In this document: piece after piece, positions 1 to 5,796 of the stretch
Numbering within the stretch: the first letter of the stretch is position 1
Layout of the letters: the number at the start of each line of letters is the position of its first letter
Assembly (NCBI GenBank): GCA_028748945.1
Contig: JAQTOL010000229.1
Location: forward strand, 1 to 5,796
Direction: 5' to 3'
Source of the DNA: Paludibacter sp.
GTDB taxonomy: Bacteria; Bacteroidota; Bacteroidia; Bacteroidales; Paludibacteraceae
DNA length: 5,796 bases
Position numbers and translations under genes: made by a program
The notes under the pieces: model-generated
What the model was told of the DNA's origin: nothing
Databases searched by the model: none
Seen by the model: only the letters and a program-made list of their open reading frames with translations

Positions 1-1
1 G

Positions 2-133
2 GAAAGGAAGGTGGCAGGTGTGCTGGATGTGGACAGCGAACGGTTTGATGTTCTGGATGAAACAGATGTTTATTATTTAGAACTTGTAAGCAAAATGATT
101 ACAAATACGTTGAAACATGAAATGAAAATTTAA
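2..133 (+). CDS. C-terminal end of a GAF-domain protein, likely free methionine-R-sulfoxide reductase-like (partial)
   Basis: Only the last 43 codons and the TAA stop are present; the gene begins outside the window. The visible peptide runs AGVLDVDSERFDVLDETD and then continues into a helix ending in KHEMKI. The pattern hydrophobic-GVLDxDS followed by F, acidic residues and a final amphipathic helix is how GAF domains of the free methionine-R-sulfoxide reductase type (E. coli YebR/MsrC) end. In that family the DxDS acidic residues line the pocket that binds free methionine sulfoxide, which the enzyme reduces in the cytoplasm using cysteines. Those cysteines would lie upstream, so activity cannot be judged here. 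It could instead be another stand-alone GAF protein. The gene converges on the esterase gene on the other strand, and its stop codon sits in the foot of the shared hairpin. GAF-type end is fairly likely; the enzyme name is tentative. Confidence 0.6.
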   Translation, partial: ERKVAGVLDVDSERFDVLDETDVYYLELVSKMITNTLKHEMKI

Positions 134-175
134 AATAAAGTCCGATAATAACAGCGTATTATCAGACCTTATTTT
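132..175 (-). terminator. Long hairpin terminator between two convergent genes
   Basis: Two 19-base arms (132-150 and 157-175) flank a 6-base loop. Seventeen of the 19 positions are Watson-Crick pairs. In a plus-strand transcript the other two are A-C and C-A mismatches, but in a minus-strand transcript they become G-U wobbles, so the stem is continuous only for the leftward transcript. T-rich sequence follows on both sides (plus strand to 177; minus strand through the complement of 132-124). It most likely ends the esterase transcript, whose stop is about 50 bases before it, and may also end the GAF-protein transcript, whose stop codon overlaps the left arm. Bidirectional use is inferred. 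Confidence 0.75.
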
Positions 176-223
176 TTGATTAATTTTTGTAGTTTGTTTT
201 ATTAGGAAAGATATAATCTGAAA

Positions 224-1171
224 TTAATTTTTCATCTTCAATTCCATTTCTTTGAAAACCCTTTTTTGAGTGGCGCTATCGGCGGCTGTTACATCTGCTC
301 TTCCTTCCAGACGGGTGAAAACATGTAACTTTGAATCGATCATTTCCACATCGATATTTCCGTTGACCGACGTTTGCATTCCTTTATAAATCATCAGTGC
401 ACTTATGGGGTCGGCAGTTGCATCAGTTTTACTTTTGTAAACTTTCATATATGTTCCGGTTGGCAGACGAATACCATTCTGCAGGTCAATTCGTGTAATA
501 TTAATTAATGCCATCAACTGCTTAAGTGTTTGCTGAGGCCGGTAAACATACCAATGCCCCTTTTCACCATTACTAAGTTCTACTGTAGTAAAACCCAGAA
601 TTGGTCCTAATAAACCAACCATTGTCAAGGCTTTGTCGGAAGAAACTATAATAGGATCCACCAGAAAAATCCCTTTTGGTTGGGTGCTTTGTGTTGCAAA
701 AAAACCGGATTTCACCATATTAATTATAAGTGGTGCCCCTGTTGAAGATCCAGCCAGGAAGATTTTCTTGAATCCAAGACTATCGAGTTTCCGGTATTCT
801 GTAATAATCGAACTCTGCCAATCCTCCCATGTTGCTTTTTTGAAATCTGCATAGGTTAGGCCGTGTCCGCCCAATAAAACCTGTGAAACGTAAAATGTTT
901 TTGCCGAATCGGCATACGCTCGTAGTTCATCCCATTCAAATGTTGTGGCGGAATATCCATGAGCCGCAATAATCACTGGTGTGTTCTTTTGTATATCTGA
1001 GGGGCTAACAATTGAATCGGAAATCAGGTATTTTTTCGGATTTGCTATTGAAGGATCATAAATCTGATCACCATCCAGCATTGTTGCATTATCAATGTCC
1101 GGAGTTTTGCTGCACGATGCCAAAACTAACAGCAACAGGAATAGGAAGGTTATATTTTTTTTCATAATCAT
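224..1171 (-). CDS. Lipoprotein esterase/lipase, alpha/beta-hydrolase fold (Est30-like carboxylesterase)
   Basis: The 315-residue protein starts with a lipoprotein signal peptide: a KK pair, a leucine-rich core, then the lipobox LASC with Cys20 as the lipidated residue, so it is membrane-anchored outside the cytoplasm. The rest follows the serine-hydrolase plan of monoacylglycerol lipases and Est30-type carboxylesterases. It has an oxyanion-side HG at 71-72, GGHG at 101-104, a nucleophile elbow GSSTG with Ser143, Asp250 in SKTDATADP as the likely acid, and His283 in SKLHVF as the likely base. The expected reaction is hydrolysis of carboxylic esters such as acylglycerols; the actual substrate is unknown. 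A second ATG two codons in (1165, MKKN) is an equally good start and gives a more typical signal peptide. It lies 78 bases after the barrel gene with no terminator or clear promoter between, so co-transcription is likely. The residues after Cys20 lack a strong acidic surface-export stretch, so its side of the outer membrane is open. Confidence 0.85.
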   Translation of the reverse strand: MIMKKNITFLFLLLLVLASCSKTPDIDNATMLDGDQIYDPSIANPKKYLISDSIVSPSDIQKNTPVIIAAHGYSATTFEWDELRAYADSAKTFYVSQVLLGGHGLTYADFKKATWEDWQSSIITEYRKLDSLGFKKIFLAGSSTGAPLIINMVKSGFFATQSTQPKGIFLVDPIIVSSDKALTMVGLLGPILGFTTVELSNGEKGHWYVYRPQQTLKQLMALINITRIDLQNGIRLPTGTYMKVYKSKTDATADPISALMIYKGMQTSVNGNIDVEMIDSKLHVFTRLEGRADVTAADSATQKRVFKEMELKMKN

Positions 1172-1249
1172 ATTTTTTACAATATAAGTGTGTTATTTTC
1201 TGAAAATCGGGGATTAATATTTATCAGGTAGCTGAATTCAATTTTAAAT

Positions 1250-1840
1250 TTATTCCGGGGCATTACTCGGTGCTAAGTTTTTAATTTTACTCTTTTCCGG
1301 TAAATCCAGATAATAAAAAATACTCATTTCATAAAATACAGGAAATAATGTTCCCGGGGAACTTACTCCGTTCCCGTTAATTAAATTATAACCAAGGGAT
1401 AAATTCATTGCTACCGGAAATTTAAATCTGTAGGCCAACCCTGTTTCAAGGGAGAAAAGCATTGAATTGTGAGGCAATACATTAAACCGGGGTATTTCCA
1501 TATCGGCATGAAAAAAACCGGTATTGAATCCTGCAAATATTTGCAGACTTTTTTCAGAACGAAACCGCCAGTCTGCTCCAATCAGGTAATTGTCCTGCTT
1601 TATCGCATTGGTATTGAATGCACTTCCCATCCTGCTCGATATGTAGCTTAATTTGAGGTGAATCTTTCTATTCAATAAAAAGTCGGATGTAAAATCAGCT
1701 CCAAAGCCATTTTCCCAATAGAGTTGTTCGGTTTTTTGTATCCTCACGCCAATTCCTAAATCATAAGAATCTGTACTTTGTGACCACACAGATGGTATAA
1801 ACATCAGTGATACAAAAAATAAAATACTTAATTTTCTCAT
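1250..1840 (-). CDS. Small outer-membrane beta-barrel protein of unrecognised family
   Basis: I do not recognise a named family. From ATG at 1840 it encodes 196 residues. They begin with a clear signal peptide (MRKLSILFFVSLMF, then a probable cut after VWS before Gln). The mature part has alternating hydrophobic and polar residues, many aromatics and glycines, and short turns, as in LQIFAGFNTGFFHADM, LETGLAYRFKF and MNLSLGYNL. This is typical of an 8-stranded-size outer-membrane barrel. The C-terminus does not end in the usual aromatic strand; after IFYYLDL comes a polar tail of about 17 residues. The frame stays open to an ATG at 1885, but that start would put 15 polar residues before the signal peptide, and a putative promoter lies inside the extension, so 1840 is preferred. 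It is followed by the esterase gene and preceded by the ligase gene on the same strand. Function (porin, adhesin, lipid binding or other) cannot be told from sequence. Confidence 0.75.
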   Translation of the reverse strand: MRKLSILFFVSLMFIPSVWSQSTDSYDLGIGVRIQKTEQLYWENGFGADFTSDFLLNRKIHLKLSYISSRMGSAFNTNAIKQDNYLIGADWRFRSEKSLQIFAGFNTGFFHADMEIPRFNVLPHNSMLFSLETGLAYRFKFPVAMNLSLGYNLINGNGVSSPGTLFPVFYEMSIFYYLDLPEKSKIKNLAPSNAPE

Positions 1841-1861
1841 TTCTGGTTTATTTAAAGTTTT

Positions 1862-1891
1862 CAAATTTAAGAATTTATATTTCAAGATAAA
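1862..1891 (-). promoter_or_regulatory. Putative Bacteroidota-type promoter for the barrel and esterase genes
   Basis: Read on the minus strand, TAAATTTG at 1869-1862 is an exact match to the Bacteroidota -7 consensus TAnnTTTG. A TTTA at 1891-1888, 18 bases upstream, is a one-mismatch fit to the -33 TTTG element. Transcription would start near 1856, giving a leader of about 15 bases before the ATG at 1840. This supports 1840 as the true start and means the downstream pair can be expressed without the ligase. In such AT-rich DNA a chance match is possible. Confidence 0.45.
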
Positions 1892-1928
1892 TATATCAAC
1901 AAATCAATAGATAAAATTTAGCCGGTAA

Positions 1929-1945
1929 CTCCTGAATTTCAGGAG
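1929..1945 (-). other. Short perfect hairpin spanning the ligase stop codon
   Basis: Arms CTCCTGA and TCAGGAG (7 bases each) flank a 3-base loop. On the minus strand the TGA stop of the ligase gene (1941-1939) lies at the end of the first arm. No U-run follows directly, so it is not a standard intrinsic terminator. It could be a weak terminator, a 3'-end stabiliser or a chance palindrome. Confidence 0.35.
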
Positions 1946-3843
1946 ATAGCTTCAATATTTTCTTTGTTTTCGATGCTTTTAGCCCCCGAAGTATAAAGAC
2001 TTTCAATACGTGCTGCATAACGTTCTTCTACTTTTCCTCTCATTATTTTCATCGTGCTGTTTACTAATCCGTTCTGTTCTGTAAAGGCCTCACCAATTAC
2101 TGCAATTGCAGATGGTAACCATCGTTCGGGAAACATCCCTTCGTATTTTCCACCTTTTCGGTAGTCGTTAATCTCTCGTTGGAGTTTATTTAATGCCAGT
2201 TCTTTAGCCTCGGTCGTGTCCCAACTCAAATGTGGTTTTTTCCGGTTTACATACCGTTTCAATGCTTCCTTGTTAGGAACGATTAATGCCGTTGTATACG
2301 GATTTTGATTGTTGTAAAGTATAACCTGGTCTATAAAATGGGAATTATCGGATAGCGATTCTTCTATTCCTTCGGGACTGTATTTTTCGCCATCGCTGGA
2401 TATTAGCAGGCTCTTGAAACGGCCAACGACGTATAAATATCCGTCATTATCCATATAACCCATATCACCTGTATGTAACCAACCGTCTATGATTGTTTCT
2501 TCTGTTGCTTTTTGGTTTTTGTAATAACCGGCCATTACATTTTCTCCCTTGATCACAATTTCCCCTTTTTCAAAATTAGGTAATTCATTTCCTTCCGGAT
2601 CACAGATTTTCAGTTCCATCGGTTTTACCAGATAACCCGACGATCCCAATTTATGATTCTTCATCCCGTTCGAGGAAATAATCGGTGTCGCTTCGGACAA
2701 ACCGTAGCCCTGAAACATTGGAATGCCAATGGCATAGTAGAAACGTTGTAAATCTATGTCCAGCAAAGCACCGCCTCCGATAAAGAAGTCGAGTTCTCCA
2801 CCGAAACTTTCACGGATTTTGGAAAATAAAATTTTGTCGAGTAAAGCATATTCAGGTTTTAAAAATGCTTTCCAACCTTTACCTTTATTCCAACCATCGG
2901 CATTATAAAGATATCCCACTTGTAAACCGTGCTTAAAAAGCATTTGAGTAAATCTCCCCTTTGCACGTACTCCTCCTTCTATATTTTTTTTAAAACTTTT
3001 GGCCAAAGCCGGAACACTTAATAATAGGTTTGGTTTTAATTCTTTGATATTGACAGGGATATTCTTAAGTGTTTCCATGCCTGTTTTTCCACTTTGTACA
3101 GTACCAATGCTTGCTCCCGAAGCCATAAAACTATAAATGCCGGCTACATGTGCAAAGCAATGATCGAGTGGCAGTATGACAAGTGTCCGGTAGGTTGTAG
3201 GAATTGTCATTAACGTAAGTGCCTGTTCTACATTTGCAGTATAATTACGGTGTGTAAGCATAATACCTTTAGGATCTGCAGTTGTTCCTGAAGTATAGCT
3301 GATATTGGCTAAATCATCGGGTTGAATTGCTTTAGCTCTTTGTTCAACATCAAGCGGATTATTCTTGAGATATTCACTTCCAAGTAGTAGCAGTTGATTC
3401 AAACTTAATTCATTTGCCTCGTATTTTTCCTGATCATCGAAAATCACAATCTTTTCAATTTGAGCCAGTTCGGATTTAATTGCCTGGATTTTTTTAAATT
3501 GCGAACCTGAAACTAAGATGTATTTCGCTTCTGAGTGTTTTAAGCGAAAAATCAGATCATTACTTTCTTCTAATTTTATCGAGAGTGGTACATTGATCGC
3601 TCCTGTATGTAAAATCCCTAATTCGCCAATTATCCAGGCATTTCGCCCTTCAGAAAGTAAAGCAATTTTTTCACCTGCTGCAACTCCCAAATGGAGTAAT
3701 CCTGCAGCCAGCAGATGTGTTTGTTGTTTGGTTTCGAGATAGGTAGTGGGGGTGAATTCGGTAGAAGTTTTTTCCCAAAGAAAAGGATTTTGTGCGTATT
3801 TATCAACACTTTGGTTTAATAAATCAATAATCGTTGGTTTCAT
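1939..3843 (-). CDS. Long-chain fatty-acid--CoA ligase (AMP-forming, ANL superfamily)
   Basis: The 634-residue protein has no signal peptide and the full set of adenylate-forming enzyme motifs. The phosphate-binding loop YTSGTTADPKG is at 183-193, the adenine-binding GYGLSEATP at 379-387, and GWLHTGD with Asp460 (ribose contact) at 454-460. The hinge motif GRFKSLLISSDGEKYSP is at 474-490, and the C-terminal catalytic lysine is probably Lys599 in STMKIMRGK. Length and motif order fit the long-chain acyl-CoA synthetase group (COG1022, FadD15-like) rather than short acetate-type enzymes. It activates free fatty acids to acyl-CoA at the cost of ATP to AMP, in the cytoplasm or at the inner membrane, for beta-oxidation or lipid recycling. 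The hinge differs from the common GRxKDLI: Phe476 and Ser478 replace the usual basic and acidic residues, a form I associate with Bacteroidota homologues. The start at 3843 fits the family N-terminus (LLNQSVDKYAQNPFLWEK). Chain-length preference is unknown. A 98-base gap separates it from the barrel gene. Confidence 0.93.
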   Translation of the reverse strand: MKPTIIDLLNQSVDKYAQNPFLWEKTSTEFTPTTYLETKQQTHLLAAGLLHLGVAAGEKIALLSEGRNAWIIGELGILHTGAINVPLSIKLEESNDLIFRLKHSEAKYILVSGSQFKKIQAIKSELAQIEKIVIFDDQEKYEANELSLNQLLLLGSEYLKNNPLDVEQRAKAIQPDDLANISYTSGTTADPKGIMLTHRNYTANVEQALTLMTIPTTYRTLVILPLDHCFAHVAGIYSFMASGASIGTVQSGKTGMETLKNIPVNIKELKPNLLLSVPALAKSFKKNIEGGVRAKGRFTQMLFKHGLQVGYLYNADGWNKGKGWKAFLKPEYALLDKILFSKIRESFGGELDFFIGGGALLDIDLQRFYYAIGIPMFQGYGLSEATPIISSNGMKNHKLGSSGYLVKPMELKICDPEGNELPNFEKGEIVIKGENVMAGYYKNQKATEETIIDGWLHTGDMGYMDNDGYLYVVGRFKSLLISSDGEKYSPEGIEESLSDNSHFIDQVILYNNQNPYTTALIVPNKEALKRYVNRKKPHLSWDTTEAKELALNKLQREINDYRKGGKYEGMFPERWLPSAIAVIGEAFTEQNGLVNSTMKIMRGKVEERYAARIESLYTSGAKSIENKENIEAIS

Positions 3844-3985
3844 CTATTCGATTTTAGATTATAAAAAGAAACATTTCAGTTTGTAGAAATAAAAATGCTA
3901 CAAAGATGTTTAAAAATCGGCAGTAAAGATAATTGTTTTTTTGATATTTTAGCTCAGGATTATGTACTTCAACTTCTGAACACAA

Positions 3986-4011
3986 AAAAGCCTACTTTGA
4001 AATAGGCTTTT
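3986..4011 (-). terminator. Intrinsic terminator of the OmpA-family gene
   Basis: Perfect 9-base arms AAAAGCCTA and TAGGCTTTT enclose an 8-base loop. On the minus strand the stem is followed by a run of six T (complement of 3989-3984), which makes a standard rho-independent terminator. It lies about 25 bases after the TAA at 4038-4036. It separates the OmpA-family gene from the ligase gene, so the ligase needs its own promoter in the remaining 140 bases. Confidence 0.85.
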
Positions 4012-4035
4012 ATGCTAAATTGATTTTACATTATT

Positions 4036-5364
4036 TTATTTACTCAGGAATAAATCACATCTTCTGTTTGGACGATATTGAGCACGAGGTTCTAAAATTC
4101 GTCCTTTACCGTTTATTATAATCCTTTCCGGTTTTATTTTCCACATTTTCACCATTTCTGCTTTCACCCGTTCAGCTCGTCTTATACTAAGTTTTTCATT
4201 GTAAGGACTTTTACCAACGTAATCGCAATAACCTCTCACTTCGACCATAAGTCCGTTATCGGCTTTCAATTTTTCTGCTACCTTACCAATAGTTTCTAAT
4301 GCATCATTATCCAAATCCATCCGGTCGAAATCAAAATATACCGAAGGTACATCGTCGGTACCATATTGATTAATGAAAGTTTGATTCCCGCCTTTTCTAT
4401 TATTGTTATTATTGATTATATTAGTGGTAACCGGAATTGGAATTCCCCAGAAATCAACGGCTGTATTTGGAGGAGTATTAGCCCCTCTGTCTCTTTGATC
4501 CGGAACTCCATCGCCATCTGAATCAGCTCCATCGTTTGAAAGAAATACCTGAATTGAATCGATACGTCTTCCCTGATTATCTACCTTTTTTTCTAATTTA
4601 CTCAAAGCTGTACCTAACTTATTTACCCTATCGTTAGTTGCTTTTACTAAATCCAATGCTTCATTAGGTTCGAAATCTTTCACTGAAATGTTTCGTACAT
4701 GATCTTTATTGCCAGCCCCAAATTTATATCGGGCCGACAAAGTAATGGCCGCTATATAGTCGTTGGTACTTCCTTTCCAGTTAAGAACAGGTGCACCTTC
4801 CAAATTATCGGTCATATATGCCCTGTAATGGGCTCTGACGCCTAAAGCCAGTTGATTAGTCAGATTATATTCGAATAAAAAGGAAACAGGTATTGATGTG
4901 ACTAATTTTTGAGGGGTAATACTATCAATGATTGGATGATTTATCCCACCAATGGCATATGGTTGAGTAAATTCTGTGCTGTAACGTGCAACACCCACAC
5001 CAATACTTCCGTTAAACGAAAATTTTGAATGGGAATAGGGAAAAACTAATTTCGTAAAATTAATGGTGGCATTTAAATCCGAGCAAATTAAATCAGCTGT
5101 AAATGAAGCAGTTTTGGTACCATTTACTCCTTTATATGGAAAATTGTAAAAATCTACTGCTAAACCCCAGGCGGGAGTAAGTCCATATTCAACTGTTAAT
5201 CCGTAGGTTGGTGGTAGTGGAGATGAAACCTCTTCTATATAATCACCAAACACATAATTCAATCCATATTCCGCGGTAACTGACCATTTCGAAAAGTCCT
5301 TACCTTCCGAAAAAACGTTTGTGAAAATTAATAACGAGTAAACCAGTAATAAGAATCTCTTCAT
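4036..5364 (-). CDS. OmpA-family outer-membrane protein: beta-barrel, coiled coil, TSP3 linker, peptidoglycan-binding domain
   Basis: The 442-residue protein begins with a signal peptide (MKRFLLLVYSLLIF, probable cut after VFS at residue 19). Residues about 26-215 form a beta-barrel with alternating aromatic strands, ending in AITLSARYKFG. A heptad-rich stretch at about 235-275 (VNKLGTALSKLEKKVDNQ) is a likely coiled coil and may oligomerise. A calcium-binding type-3 thrombospondin motif, DSDGDGVPDQRD, is at 281-292, followed by an Asn/Gly-rich linker with seven asparagines between 316 and 322. The C-terminal OmpA domain (about 340-442) has GYCDYVG, LSIRRAERV and PNRRCDLFL. Asp381 and Arg396 keep the 15-residue spacing of the pair that binds diaminopimelate in E. 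coli OmpA. Expected role: anchoring the outer membrane to peptidoglycan. The two cysteines usual in the TSP3/OmpA linker are replaced (Gly294, Ile308), while Cys380 and Cys436 are present in the OmpA domain. No Shine-Dalgarno site precedes the ATG. It is transcribed alone. Confidence 0.92.
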   Translation of the reverse strand: MKRFLLLVYSLLIFTNVFSEGKDFSKWSVTAEYGLNYVFGDYIEEVSSPLPPTYGLTVEYGLTPAWGLAVDFYNFPYKGVNGTKTASFTADLICSDLNATINFTKLVFPYSHSKFSFNGSIGVGVARYSTEFTQPYAIGGINHPIIDSITPQKLVTSIPVSFLFEYNLTNQLALGVRAHYRAYMTDNLEGAPVLNWKGSTNDYIAAITLSARYKFGAGNKDHVRNISVKDFEPNEALDLVKATNDRVNKLGTALSKLEKKVDNQGRRIDSIQVFLSNDGADSDGDGVPDQRDRGANTPPNTAVDFWGIPIPVTTNIINNNNNRKGGNQTFINQYGTDDVPSVYFDFDRMDLDNDALETIGKVAEKLKADNGLMVEVRGYCDYVGKSPYNEKLSIRRAERVKAEMVKMWKIKPERIIINGKGRILEPRAQYRPNRRCDLFLSK

Positions 5365-5672
5365 TTGCAGGAAAGATTATAAACAGAATAATTAATTTAA
5401 TGATGTATCTGAATTCTTGTCATTGAATATGCCAGATTTTTTTTTTCGACAAATTACTTATTAGCAATTAATAATTAAAATAATCAACAGTCTTTATTTA
5501 TACTTAAGGGTAGCTCATATATCAAAGTCCATGAAAATAGTTGCTCTCAATTCTTTTAATCATCCGCGATTTTCACAAATAAGTATGATGATATAAAATT
5601 ATGAATGTAAAAATTACAAGCATATTACTTAAAATATACTATTAAAACCCGGTAGAATTAGTAATTATGCCT

Positions 5673-5703
5673 CAAAGTTATGAATATATTTACATATTGT
5701 AAA
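5673..5703 (-). promoter_or_regulatory. Putative promoter upstream of the OmpA-family gene
   Basis: On the minus strand TAACTTTG (5680-5673) exactly matches the Bacteroidota -7 consensus TAnnTTTG. TTTA (5703-5700) stands 19 bases upstream in the -33 position with one mismatch. Transcription would start near 5667 and leave a leader of about 300 bases before the ATG at 5364, which is long. A nearer, less canonical promoter is therefore possible. The inverted repeat at 5688-5704 covers the -33 element and much of the spacer. Confidence 0.35.
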
Positions 5704-5704
5704 T
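5688..5704. promoter_or_regulatory. Inverted repeat, possible operator
   Basis: Perfect 7-base arms ATTTACA and TGTAAAT are separated by TAT. The 17-base palindrome overlaps the -33 element and spacer of the putative promoter at 5673-5703, the position expected of a repressor or regulator site. No specific regulator is recognised; short palindromes are common in AT-rich DNA. Confidence 0.35.
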
Positions 5705-5796
5705 TTAACCACACTTTTATGCATTACAAAATATTACATCTAGATATTGTCGTTTTACTAATCAGTTAATATATTGATATTTAGGTATATAAAATT

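Larger units (their letters stand above)
5365..5796. other. Gene-free AT-rich region upstream of the OmpA-family gene
   Basis: No open frame of convincing length or coding character is visible on either strand over these 432 bases, and I see no tRNA or known riboswitch fold. It contains a run of ten T (5437-5446), an inverted repeat (5688-5704), a putative leftward promoter (5673-5703) and six TTACA/TGTAA pentamers between 5606 and 5738. The longest small frame noticed on the plus strand (5531-5596, 21 codons) has no support. The region probably holds the promoter and leader of the OmpA-family gene, and perhaps control DNA for a gene beyond the right edge. Confidence 0.6.

Noticed and set aside
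633..854. Plus-strand open frame of 73 codons
   Set aside because: Lies wholly inside the esterase gene on the other strand, which has a complete catalytic plan; the frame has no recognisable domain.
1188..1204. ATTTTC-T-GAAAAT palindrome between the barrel and esterase genes as a terminator
   Set aside because: The loop would be a single base and the stem is short and AT-only; no U-run follows.
1469..1651. Plus-strand open frame of 60 codons
   Set aside because: Antisense to the barrel gene; no coding character or start signal.
1841..1885. Upstream ATG that would extend the barrel protein by 15 residues
   Set aside because: It would place polar residues before a good signal peptide, and a promoter-like sequence lies within it.
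3518..3742. Plus-strand open frame of 74 codons
   Set aside because: Antisense to the conserved N-terminal part of the acyl-CoA ligase.
3901..3908. CATCTTTG on the minus strand as a -7 element for the acyl-CoA ligase gene
   Set aside because: One mismatch to TAnnTTTG and no -33 element at the right distance; a promoter is expected between 3844 and 3985 but I cannot place it.
5531..5596. Plus-strand small frame of 21 codons in the gene-free region
   Set aside because: Too short, no recognisable peptide and no ribosome-binding or promoter signal.

Overview
The window looks like ordinary chromosome from a Bacteroidota bacterium. It is AT-rich, and its genes lack Shine-Dalgarno sites before their starts. 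Two putative promoters fit the Bacteroidota -7 consensus TAnnTTTG. The OmpA-family protein has the barrel, coiled-coil, TSP3-linker and OmpA-domain layout common in that phylum, and the acyl-CoA ligase carries a GEKYSPEG motif that I associate with it. A marine or gut Bacteroidales/Marinilabiliales-type organism would fit, but genus cannot be read from the sequence.

Layout from left to right: (1) 2-133, plus strand, is the last 43 codons of a GAF-domain protein that resembles free methionine-R-sulfoxide reductase. (2) 132-175 is a long hairpin that probably terminates transcription from the convergent genes on both sides. (3) Four complete genes lie on the minus strand. In their own reading order they are an OmpA-family outer-membrane protein (5364-4036) with its own intrinsic terminator (3986-4011), a long-chain acyl-CoA ligase (3843-1939), a small outer-membrane beta-barrel protein (about 1840-1250), and a lipoprotein esterase of the alpha/beta-hydrolase fold (1171-224). 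(4) 5365-5796 has no gene. It is a very AT-rich upstream region with a possible promoter, an inverted repeat and a cluster of TTACA pentamers.

How the genes fit together: the OmpA-like gene is its own transcription unit, probably with a long regulatory leader. The ligase, the barrel and the esterase all read leftward towards the hairpin at 132-175. A putative promoter in front of the barrel gene suggests that barrel and esterase can be transcribed together, independently of the ligase. A link between ester hydrolysis at the envelope and fatty-acid activation in the cytoplasm is plausible but is inferred from neighbourhood only.

I see no mobile element, CRISPR array, tRNA, rRNA or recognisable riboswitch. 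No clearly new system is visible. The points most worth a second look are the upstream region of the OmpA-like gene, the changed cysteine pattern of that protein, and the unassigned barrel protein.
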